Origin: Anabas testudineus | Taxonomy: Eukaryota; Chordata; Actinopteri; Anabantiformes; Anabantidae | DNA length: 64,000 bases | Direction of reading: 5' to 3' | Assembly: GCF_900324465.2 (NCBI RefSeq) | Contig: NC_046620.1 | Span: forward strand, 10,417,336 to 10,481,335 | Shown: piece by piece, positions 35,804-46,092 of the stretch | How the letters are laid out: the number at the start of each line of letters is the position of its first letter | How positions within the stretch are numbered: the first letter of the stretch is position 1 | Translations under genes and position numbers: made by a program | Notes under the pieces: model-generated | The model's database searches: none | What the model was told of the DNA's origin: nothing | What the model saw: the letters and a program-made list of their open reading frames with translations, nothing else

Positions 35804-38800
35804 TCAGTTCTTCTCACTTGGGTCCTCCGGCCCCTGTTCCTCAAGCGTTTCCTCACCTTGGGCATCTGACATCCACAGCTGCAATACAGTCCATGATACA
35901 GGGGTTAGTTCACCATTGGATGTCAAGTATTTAGTCAAGTCTGACAGCTGATGTGAAGAAATCTGTATAAATATGAAGGAAGTCAAGGAAGCAGAATGTT
36001 GAGACACTCACTGTCAGATTGTCACGGAGCAGCTGCATGATCAAGGTGCTGTCTTTGTAGGACTCGCTTTGGAGGTTGTCCAACTTGGCAATGGCATCAT
36101 CAAAGGCCTGTAGAGAGGCAACCATCAGTACTTCAACCAAACCACAACTAAAGTGCATGTTCCTCAAAGTCAATAAAAATTCTAAGTCAGACTGACATTG
36201 ATTTTAATACAAATTGGCAGGACAACAATAAAAAGACACAGCAAACAGCTATAAATGGGATTTAAAGTAAAAAGGAGCATTGCTTCTTCACTGGGTCTTA
36301 TTCAGCCACATCTTCCCAGGTTCTTTAAAAGAAAAAGTGTCAGACTCACGATGTATCCTTAAACTGCAGAAATGTTTGTACCTGTGTTCTTATGATGAAT
36401 CCAATGGTTCACCTATGTTGATATGTGTTTTTTAGGATAATAACAGAAACTTTAAATTGAAAGTTCGTCCAAAAGTATTTTCAATGTTAAGGTTTTCATG
36501 GTCAAAATGTATTGTATTGTGTCACCAAAATAACTGAATATATTAAGTTAGTAAAACAAATCTGCAGTATTTCGAATCTTTGTATGATTAAAGGAGTAGT
36601 TTGACATTTTGGGGAATTAATGAATTCCTTGCAAAGTTAGTGAAGCAGACTGATGTCGCCCATGTCTGTTTGTTAATACAAGGGTACAGCCATCACCTTG
36701 TCAGCTTACTCTCTCAGCTAATAAACTGATTTCACAGAATGCTGAAGTCTCCAGTTTCTGGTAAGTGCATTTGTCAAAGCCTGCCACACCCACTTATTAG
36801 CACATATTAGCATTTTCACTATTTTCAGGACAATTCTTAAAGAGGACACAGGGCGGAGACAAACCAAACACAAAAGTGAAGCACTCAGTGAGAAAAAAAA
36901 CAATGTGAACAAAACATTTTTTTTACCGTCTTGGCCAGTTGACAGGCCTTCTCGGGCGAGTTGACAATCTCGTAATAAAAGACGGAGAAGTTAAGAGCCA
37001 GGCCTAGGCGGATGGGATGTGTAGGCTCCATGTCTTTGTAGCTGATATCCAAGGCTTTCTGGTAAGCGTCCTGTGAGTTATTAATGATGGCTGCACACAA
37101 GAAAACAGACCAGTTAGGAAGCAGATCATTTGAATGGGAGAAAATGATTTCTAGAGTTTGTAACTACTCTGAATGGAATTAGATTTCACTGTGCACCATC
37201 TGCGAGTACATAATTGTGCATGATACTGCTTTCCAGAGTTCTTTCTGGCAATCTCAAAGCCAGTGTTTACACATATTAAGGATGAAAAAACAAAACATAA
37301 ACAGCTTGCACACTCTTCTAAACATGACATCCAAGCTCTGCCCAGACACAGACTATCAAATAGGATAACTGTGAATAATATTCTGCATCAGTTAATCCAC
37401 AAATTTTTTCCTCATTCATCTGACAAAACCCCAAGGTAGTCCACAGATCAGAGGTCTTACAGGGTACACAATATTTGAAAAAACAACATAGATTTTAAAT
37501 GTAGACTCAAACCAATAATACAGAATCTACACCTGAACTAAATGTGTTGGGTCTCAGTTCTTCACAAGCGAGTTGGCCCATTAAGGGCTCAACACAAATT
37601 CTTTGTTGTGTCCAACCTCAATTTCAGACAGCAAATAAATAAATGAATAAAAATCAATTAGAGCCCATTAACAACCAAAAGGCAAGCAGCAGAATTATGG
37701 ATAAACTGAAATCAAATCTGACTAAACACCCAAAGAGGTTCTTATGAATTTGCCAGTGAGATGAAACAATACTTAGGATGCAAAAAAAAAAAAAAAAAAT
37801 TCTGCAAATGCCTCCTAGCAACCACTAGCAGCCAACACCCTGGTCCTGCTCCTGTTGCCATGACAACCCAGCAGCAGCCCTCACCTGCATTTTGGCTGAC
37901 AGTTGTGGGTCAAGGATGCAAAAGGTGTCAGTATTCCGGCTACAAGCACATGAAGAAAACCTGGCTTCTTCATCTCAGAAGATTTTTAAGGACCATTAAT
38001 GCGCACTGATGTGAACATTAATGTGCCTTAGATGTGTGACTATTGCCATAGAAACAAAGCACTTCATCACACAGCAGCATGACATTTTAACATTAGGTGG
38101 CACCATTTTAACAGTTTGTGTTTGAAGAGTCTCGTATACTTCTCATGAAAGCTGATCCCTCTAAATGACATGATTTGCATTTACTGTTTCTGGATACAAA
38201 AAGGTCTGCTTTACTCACTCTCTTTTTCAGTTCCAGTGGCCACCTCAGCCAGGTAGCGGTAATAGTCTCCCTTCATCTTCAGGTAGAAGACTTTACTGTC
38301 AGCAGCCGTGGCTTTGGGGATCAGATGATTGTCGAGCAAATTCTGCAAGTAAAAGGGTGCAACATCAGCACTGAGAAGTGTGAAGTCATTTCATGAGCTC
38401 ACAATAGTAATTGAACAAGTTATATTTTATATTCTATTATCAAACATCTATGATACATGTATAAGTGGTGATAAGAGACATTATTTATCCATTTGGCTTT
38501 GCATTCCATAGAATTTACAGCTGTGTTTACTCCCACATTTCTTTTGCTCCTACAATTAACAGCTATATCAGAGAAGATAAGTGAGACCCTACCAGCATGT
38601 TTCATAAATAGTCTGTGAGCAGTGGAAATCATCATTAGCCTGCCAATCTCTCTGCAATTAGTAAACTAGTGCTCTCTTTCATTCTACTTATGGTCCAAAC
38701 AATTTGTAATAAAAATATACCCCTTAATAAAAAATTCATAGTTTAATTGTGTGTGTGTTTTTATTATAAACCTGAAATTGTGGAGTGTGGAGGCCAATGG

Positions 38801-40340
38801 AAAGATGACACAATACACAATGTAAATTTTCCAGTCATGTGGAGGAAAAAAAGTGCTCCGAGATTTACAGAGTATCAATCATTTAAAAGATAAATAGCAG
38901 TGAGAGAGATTATTTTAGTATGAGCACAATGAAATAGTGCAACCTAAAGCTTGAGACACATGGTCACATAGGTTTAAAGGCCAACCCCAGCTTCATTGTT
39001 GCAGGTCGCTAATTTCTGGCATGTCACATGTGAGGTCATTCATCATACATTCAAAGTTTTCTAAATTATTACTGTACGTTTTGATTTTCTGACAACTGTC
39101 AGCAAAGCAGCAGAATCATTTTTCTTTAATTTTACTGACCAGATGTATTCTACTGAGACAGTAGGCAATTTAAGCTTCATTTAAAGAACAACTCAAACAA
39201 GACAGCTTTAAAAATAAGATATAAATAAGACTCCAGTGGCAGTCCATCATGCAAAAGACATGATAAGAAATCTGCAGACAATCTACACAGATGTTTAGCT
39301 ATGCTTTTTGAGATGAACACCCTTCAAGTGGTGCAGGAATACAAAAGAACATCCAATTAAATTTGGCTAAAGTGTCTATGAACATGTTAATATATATATC
39401 CATATTATTCAAATGCTGTCTATCTGTAGGACATTCAAACATCTGCTAGAGCAGAGCACCTTTATTTGCTTAAACCATCACTTGTCTACATGGTAGGATG
39501 GCTTCAAACAAGCCAGTCTCAGACATATTATAAATGCTCTAGCAAGACACCAACACAACATTATCACAACCACTATTATATATGCATTTATATTTAGTCA
39601 TTTAGCCTTCTTGCACCACTTTAGTGCTGTAGCCTCCACGTCAACAATGTGTTGTTATTAATACTGACGAATATTCAGCACACCAGGCCAGATCAACCAC
39701 TGCAGCTACATCTTAAGTTTAGTTAGCCATCTAGCCTTAAAATTTATGTCATCTGTGCTTTGCTTTTTTGTTGTTTTTTTTATTTTAATAATAAAAATGG
39801 GCAACATAAAACATGGTCATGTCTATCAGTTAGGCAAGGACACTTTTTAGCAGGTTTTTATTAAGAAAACGAATGTGGATTGTTCGGGCTGCTGTGTAGC
39901 TCAAGGCAACTTAATGTTAATTAGGTCTCACTAGCAAACAGCTGAATTTCTACTTTGTTGCACTTCTCACTATGTTCCCATCCGATTAAAACATCTACTT
40001 GTTCCATATCCACCTTTCTTCCCACTCCACCATCTCTGCCTCTTACCAGTACTTCCTGGCAGATTTCATTCAGCTCTTTCTCAATCTTCTCTCTGTAGTC
40101 CTTGGCCAGGGCAGCCTTGCCACCGTCATCAGATTTCTGCTCCATGGTGGACACCACCCTCCATGAGGACCTCCTGGCCCCGACCACATTCTTGTAGGCA
40201 ACAGAGAGCAGGTTGCGCTCCTCATTGCTGAGCTCTGGACCCTCCTCTGTGACAGCCTTCATGGCCGCAGCCATATCATCATAGCGCTCAGCCTGCTCGG
40301 ATAGTTTGGCCTTCTGTACCAGCTCCTCCTTGTCTGCCAT
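35804..40340 (-). CDS. ywhaz: 14-3-3 protein, zeta/beta type
   Basis: 14-3-3 proteins are cytosolic dimeric adaptors that bind phosphoserine/threonine peptides. Minus-strand coding exons: 40047-40340, 38219-38342 (124 nt), 36927-37090 (164 nt), 36012-36107 (96 nt) and 35804-35878; total 753 nt, 250 aa. The 124/164/96 exon sizes are those I recall for vertebrate YWHAZ-type genes. The start [20 protein letters not shown] is preceded by an acceptor at 40355. The groove is intact: Lys and Arg of [12 protein letters not shown], Arg-Tyr of [11 protein letters not shown], and LLRDN near the C terminus. The position of zeta Ser58 (RRSSW) and the NSPEKA serine are kept. The tail [17 protein letters not shown] is longer and different, and Thr of the zeta SDTQ motif is Ala (SDAQ). 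The isoform name rests mainly on its neighbours pabpc1 and znf706; the protein is more divergent than a typical zeta. Confidence 0.9.
36588..36730 (+). repeat. Common teleost interspersed repeat, end fragment
   Basis: The motif GGAGTAGTTTGACATTTTGG, followed by AATTCCTTGCAAAGTTAG and CTGATGTCGCCCATGTCTG, is a diverged copy of a repeat end I know from many fish genomes (consensus begins about AAAGGAATAGTTTGACATTT). It lies in a ywhaz intron. The right part of the element is not seen; the family name is not certain. Confidence 0.5.
38343..40046 (-). other. ywhaz intron between first and second coding exons
   Basis: 1.7 kb of AT-rich intron with no exon, RNA gene or repeat that I recognise. Confidence 0.4.
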
Positions 40341-40851
40341 GGCTTCTGTGTGGGCTGAGGAAGGAAGGACAGAGGTGTGGGGGGTCAGGAAGGACAAAAC
40401 AAAGGGGACAGGAATGAAGAAAAGCTACAATGCATTTAAAAGTCTTGCCCTTCCTGGGAAACCTGATTTGTGTAACCTGAAGAACGTTTGAAATTCATCT
40501 GATAAAACAAAGATTATCTAACAGAGATTACACTGGGATTAATGCAGTTATGACAAACATGTGGTACACTGGTTATTATCAGCTGCATTTTTTTCTGCAA
40601 CTACATAAATGTGTCAATGTTTCAGTCACTCACAATATTAAGTAATTTAAGGAAGTGACTAAATTCAAATGGCATCCAAGTGATAAGAAATACAACAGGT
40701 AAACATGGTTTTATATTAAGACAAGTTAAAATTCAGAAATAGTTTCTTTTCATGTTTTTCCAACACGCCGTCCAGTTCTGTGAATTATTATGCAAGTCAT
40801 CTTCCTGATTAACCATAATTATGTCACATGCATGTTCCATACATTTTAAAA

Positions 40852-40915
40852 ACCAAGTGTTTTAACTCACACAATAAATGGTTCCTCATTTATTGTGCGA
40901 GTTAAAACACTTGGT
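40852..40915 (-). repeat. 29-bp inverted repeat with 6-nt loop (hairpin)
   Basis: Left arm 40852-40880, loop 40881-40886 (GTTCCT), right arm 40887-40915. The arms are reverse complements at 28 of 29 positions. On the minus strand, the direction in which ywhaz is transcribed, the single mismatch becomes a G-U pair, so the RNA stem is fully paired. It lies in the intron upstream of the ywhaz start codon. It could be a small-RNA hairpin, a fold-back element or a template-switch inversion; nothing in the sequence decides. Confidence 0.9.
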
Positions 40916-41154
40916 CTTTAGAATAATACATGTGAGCTCTAATCTTCTTACATGTGATCTTTGTTGTTATGGGCAGTATTAGTCCTGTCAGACCCCTGCT
41001 GACACCAAACTCACTACATCATTTTTCAGACATAGGTCTACGTCTCAAAAAGGAGCAATAAGTCGCCTATAGGCTTTCTCTTTAACACAAATCCATTGAT
41101 CTATCTCAGGATAACTGCACTGTATAAACAATAATAAACGCAATTTAAGATCGC

Positions 41155-41165
41155 TTACCGGATTC
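41155..41165 (-). other. ywhaz: Possible alternative ywhaz first-exon donor
   Basis: GGAATCCG|GTAAGCGAT on the minus strand is a strong donor between the coding exon and the distal first exon. Mammalian YWHAZ uses several alternative non-coding first exons, so this may end a second one. No other support. Confidence 0.3.
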
Positions 41166-41885
41166 CTTATACAAACAGGAAAAGACCACAACAATGATTC
41201 AGGAATAATAAAAAAAAAAAAAAAATCACACCAAGTAAAAGTGAGCCAGATTAAGCAGCATGCAGACACCTGCCCCTCTGAGGAATGTCGGCCACCCAGT
41301 TTTACGTCACACACACCTGCCCACCGAGCTCGTACAGCGGACTGCCTGGATAAAAAACCCGTTAAAGGGTTTTCTGTGGGATTCGGCTTCAAGATGTTCG
41401 ATGTTTGGTGTGAAAACGCTTGATCACGCCACAAAATGACGGACATGACCCCTCAAAAAAGTGTCAGCGAACGAGTCAAACCCAGAATAAAAAGGAGCCT
41501 AGCTTAACGTTAGTCCCGTCCACAGTGAACGCCCTTTTTTTTTTCGCTTCCCGGAAAACAAACCAGAGCTATTGTCTGCGAGAGCACAGAACGGTGTTTT
41601 TAAATGCTTCTACTTGAGAGAATATAATCTGGTCGATGCGAAATCTGTCTCCACACAGCGCAGGGGCTAAAAAAAAAGCAAAGATGGATTAAAGTGCAGC
41701 TGCGCTTCCCATTCAGCGCCGAACAATGACTGAGCAGCGAAGCATCACTCGTTTCCACTCTTGAGTATGAGCATGAGCGACGGATGCGAGGCTTAAAAAA
41801 ACGCCCCGTAATAAACGCCGAGCGTGTCTGGTGATATTCTGTCGAACAATCCTCCATCATTTGTGGTAAATACATGTAAACTAAC

Positions 41886-41968
41886 CTGTAAATGTCGTTG
41901 AGCGACGTTGTTCCTGAATCCCGGCCGCACAGCTGATGATCGCTCCCGCTCGTCCACGGGGTTTCCCT
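41886..41968 (-). other. ywhaz: Candidate ywhaz non-coding first exon
   Basis: A donor CATTTACAG|GTTAGT ends an exon at 41886 on the minus strand, inside a CpG-rich stretch and just downstream of clear promoter motifs. It would splice to the acceptor at 40355, leaving 14 nt of leader before the ATG. The 5' end is arbitrary. Confidence 0.5.
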
Positions 41969-42036
41969 CCAATCAAACACACAGCAGCAGGGTCGCACCG
42001 GGACGGATGACGTCAGGACCGAGTTGCTAGGGCAAC
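41969..42036 (-). promoter_or_regulatory. ywhaz: ywhaz promoter: RFX X-box, CRE and CCAAT module
   Basis: Reading the minus strand: an RFX-type X-box (GTTGCCCTAGCAAC, 42023-42036), seven bases, a perfect palindromic CRE (TGACGTCA, 42008-42015), 33 bases, then GATTGG, a reversed CCAAT box (41969-41974). The order RFX, CREB/ATF, NF-Y is that of the X1-X2-Y module of MHC class II promoters, with longer spacing. It sits right upstream of the proposed first exon. Confidence 0.6.
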
Positions 42037-45000
42037 CGCATTTGCAGGCGACATTTTTTTAAAGACACGTAAACAAGCAACACGTAAAGCGTTTCTTTCT
42101 AAGCGTATTTACTTGCAACTCATTATTATGGTTTTAAATAAAGCCAACGATGTATGTGGAGCACACTTTTTTGGGTCTGGTTCGGGCATTTGTGCGACAA
42201 CGCCCTCAAAGACTCATGGGAGATGTAGTTGGTGAACGCCAATGCCGCCATGACGTGTTCAAATTGCACTGCTCGCCATGGTAATAAATACCGACGTCTC
42301 TTGAAGTGGGGGGCAAACATTTTTTGGTCATGTTTCAACAGTTTAGAAAAAAATCAGTTCATCAGAAGTCCTTTATGGTAAGAGATCCCCGGAAAATAGG
42401 GCGTGTCAACTTTAATTGGGCTTTTTTTTCTACAGTGTAAATGTCCCATAAAGTGTGCCACATCCTAGTTGCCGTCGGTTGCTATAGGAACTGTGTATCT
42501 AAGAGGGAGACGCTAATGGATGATGCTTATCTAATTTATCAATTCATTTTCCCTATCATCATCATCACAAGAGAGACATGAAAGAAATTAAAAAATGTCC
42601 ATTGGTTTTTGCTGCACACACACACAGTAATATGTAGGCCACTTACAATGTAAATCATAATGAGATAACATTTGAATTTGTCATAACAATAAATTGGTTT
42701 GTCAATTAAGGCAAACCTTTTTCTCTCAATATGTGACAGTAAAAGAATAATTCATCATGGCACAGCTCCTTATCTTTATTAATAATGAGCATTCACATAA
42801 CATTAAATTATATTTTTACGTGCCAATAGCCCAGTTCTGCAGTGAGTATTAATCTGTGCCCATTATGAATATATACAACAGATTAGGCCTATATAATTTA
42901 ATATCCTGTTGGAACATACCTTCAAATTGTCTTTGTATCCTACCTTTGCCCATGCAAAGAGGTGATGCTCCTGTTTAACCAGACTTTACAGTAAATCCAC
43001 ACATATCTACTCAAAGCTAAACTACATTGGCCAATGACCTGGCTGAAAGGCCCCCTCTCTGTACTACAGCCGCCATCCCTGTTTGTCTGGTTCCACTAGT
43101 TTTGAAATAGCCATTACACTCTTTGGTATCACATGCCTATCTCAAGCTTAGTAAGTAAAAAGTAAAAAAGTTAAAAGTGGGCAGTTTCACACTTTTAATA
43201 AAGAAATGTTGTTTTTACACAGTTTTTCATTACAACCAAGAGCAGAACTGATTGTAACGGTGGTACATATAGTATCGTATATAACGTGATTAACTAAATG
43301 GTAAAGAATAACACACATGAAGCTGAACTGAATAAATAATACATATTAGAACAACTAATAGGTTACAGCATGTTGTAGAAAAATTTCCTAACATTCAAGT
43401 TTTCATCAGGGTGTGTCTTTGTGGGTACATGTTTGGGTGGGGTTCAAAATTGTTCTGAAGTAGATCAGTACAAGGACTTCTGGTCTGTTGTAGTTTTGGG
43501 CCCAGACAGAAATAATAATAATAATATAGAAGTGCTGTTGCCATGGCGACCACTGTCTTGAAAACCCAGAGTTGTTTTCATGAAATATTTATATGTGTCT
43601 ATTATTCTGAATTATGAAATGTTTCCAAATGTTTTGAATGACAGAAACTGGAGCATAAAGCCAGAAACCACAGTGTTTCATTATTGCCAGTAAAGCAAGA
43701 ACAATCTCTTCTAACTGAGAAATGTGCCTAGAAATAGATTATCTATACTCAGTGGGAATCTAATTAATTCCCTCACCTAATTAAGACAAGTAATTTCATT
43801 TTGTGCAAGTGCTCCTCTTTTTCATGTCAGCCCCTGTGCCTAGATTCAGACAGACTGTAACACACAAAGGAAATCTATGTGTGAGGGGACAGAAGAACAA
43901 TGTGGGCTGTGACTCATTCAGACAAACGGCTTTAACCATTAGAAAACAGGCAGCATGGCATCAACTTTTCTCCTTCTGAATGAGGAAAACTGAGTCTTAT
44001 TTTGACTTAAATAATTAATTACCTTTAAGGATTGGGTGAATACACATGTCCAACACAAAAAATGTAATGACATGGTGCTTCTTTTTTCTCTTTTTGTCTG
44101 TAAGGCAACACAGGATGTCCTTTTCTTTTTCAGTTGTTGACTCTTGGCTGAATTGATGCATTGGTCACAGCTTGAGAATAGGGAATACAGGAAATGCATG
44201 CTTTGTGTGATGAATAGAACTCGCCGACGTCTTCTCCTGCTGGTGAAGCGTGTTCAGGCAGGACTTACTTGTTTGTTAGACACACACAGCTCAGCATTTT
44301 GAGTCATTTCCTGTTGCCAAAAATTCATACAAGAGGTTACATCCTCCACACTATATAACTAATTAGCTGTATATGTTTCATTACATACAATTTGCATACA
44401 TATTTAAGATTTGGCACTTGCATTCTTTTCTTGTTTGCATCAAGTCATATTTTCCAATGATGAAGCCATGTTTACCATCATTTCATATGAACTTGAAATT
44501 TAACCACCAGGAACCCCAAAAAGACAATGTAAATTGATTGAGATATTTTTTTTAAAGAGACCAGCTGGCCAGGCGTTTAAACCCCTATTTAAAGGGAATG
44601 TAAAAGATTTAATGGACTGTATGGCTTGGTTTGATCAATTTAGTGTCACATGAAGTGGCTGTAAAGGCTAATTAATTCATATACAAATGTCAGAGATTAT
44701 TAATACAGCCCCCTGGGATGATGTCCAAGTTAATTACTCGCTGTCTTCCTGTCTCCCTTCAAACTATTTAATCTGACTACTGAGTGGGAAGATGCTACAC
44801 CATGTATGCAAATATTGATTGTTATTTATTAATTATTGAACGTTAACAAGTGACAGCTAATGTCCCTTGGTGAGTTACATAATAATATAAGCATGGCAGA
44901 GAAGTGCAGTCAGTATGGATGTAAAATATTCCCTTCTCAGGCCCAACACACAGAGAATCTGTAACTGCCCTGATACATCCCACAAAATATCATGAGAAAA

Positions 45001-45052
45001 ATTATCAAAAGAAACAATTCCAAGAAAAAAGCAGATATACAACAAAGTAAAA
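42037..45052. other. Intergenic between ywhaz promoter and znf706 3' end
   Basis: About 3 kb. It contains two further X-box-like sites (42478-42491 and 43537-43550) and one ZNF143-type motif (42211-42230). No gene is supported; the open frame at 43939-44199 on the minus strand has no recognisable similarity or splice context. Confidence 0.45.
42211..42230 (-). promoter_or_regulatory. ZNF143/THAP11-type motif
   Basis: On the minus strand ACTACATCTCCCATGAG matches the ACTACAATTCCCAGCATGC type element bound by ZNF143/STAF, often found near vertebrate promoters. It is about 240-320 bp upstream of the proposed ywhaz first exon. Confidence 0.45.
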
Positions 45053-45058
45053 TTTAAT
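45053..45058 (-). terminator. znf706: znf706 polyadenylation signal ATTAAA
   Basis: TTTAAT on the plus strand reads ATTAAA on the minus strand, about 630 nt after the znf706 stop codon. No closer AATAAA was seen in the right orientation. Confidence 0.4.
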
Positions 45059-45686
45059 AAATTGCTATATTACATAATTGGAGCATACATTCATTTTCCA
45101 AGCGTACAAATGCTGTTAATGTGCCCCACTTAAAATTGTATTAACCTGTGATTCCTGTAGCAGCTTTAAAATCGACACAAATGAGCATTAACATGACGAA
45201 CAATTATAGTATAACAGGGCAGACAATGGTGTGGAGGAACTGATATTAAAAAAGAAGCACTGCCACCATTTTAACATAACAAAATAAAATTGCTGGCTAT
45301 AAAGTCTAATCAGGCAATCAATCCACCAAAGCTTCAGATAAAGAGCTGGCTGCAAGAATTATTCCTATGTGCATCAGGTCAGTGAGAAGTTTGCTCTGAG
45401 AAACAGTTTACATGAAGTGAGAAATCTTCATTGACCACTTGAACTGTTCATGGATCATTAGTGTCTTCAGTGACCCTAAAATTAAAGAAAGCATTTGGGT
45501 CTAGCTCGTCATGTGTTTAAACACTACCAAGCACACTGGACTGCATGAGAGGAAGGCAACCTGGGCTGAGAGCCTAAATGAAGATACATGTTGTTTACAT
45601 CAAATCATCCAGTGTTGTCAGGCTGAGGCAAGTGCAGAGTTGGTGTAGGGCCTTGAAGAACTCGGTTCTGTTTCCAGTGTGGTCGG

Positions 45687-46091
45687 TTATGCCTCTACTC
45701 CCTCTAGCTCAGGAGGCATAGGGGATTTTGGGTGCTTGCTCTCAAAATGCTGCTTGAAGGTTTTTGGGTCAGGCATCTGGGACTGCAGGAGGGCATGACA
45801 AATCCAACATGCATTCTGTTATAACCACTTCTCAGTGATCAAAGAACTAAATACAAATGTAAAACTGCCAACAGCATTAAAGCAGTTAAAATGCTACATA
45901 AAAGTCTTTTCTCATCCCGGGTTTTGGCCTCGGGCTTGTCACAGCTTCATACTCACCCTGCACACAGAGCAGGTGAACACTAGCGCTGCCTTAGCTGCAG
46001 TCTTTTGATCATGACCCTTGGCCTTCTTCATCTCTGCCTGTTTCTTGGCATTTTTCTGCTGAGATTGAATCTTCTGATGTCCACGTGCCAT
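45687..46091 (-). CDS. znf706: Zinc finger protein 706
   Basis: A 76-residue protein with one C2H2 finger, the same length as human ZNF706. The family is small and very conserved and is reported as a regulator of exit from pluripotency in mouse cells; its biochemistry is poorly known. Two minus-strand coding exons: 45957-46091 and 45687-45782 (231 nt). The start MARGHQKIQSQQKNAKKQAE comes one base after an acceptor at 46093. The basic N terminus (about 1-35) is followed by the finger at about residues 40-62: C-S-V-C in FTCSVCR and H-F-E-S-K-H in KQHFESKHP, interrupted by the intron after the second Cys and Arg. The tail is SPMPPELEGVEA. Its position between ywhaz and grhl2 matches human 8q22.3. 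Confidence 0.97.
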
Positions 46092-46092
46092 G

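Noticed and set aside
41045-41446. 133-codon minus-strand frame in the ywhaz 5' region
   Set aside because: Crosses a likely donor site, contains a run from a T tract and resembles no protein I know.
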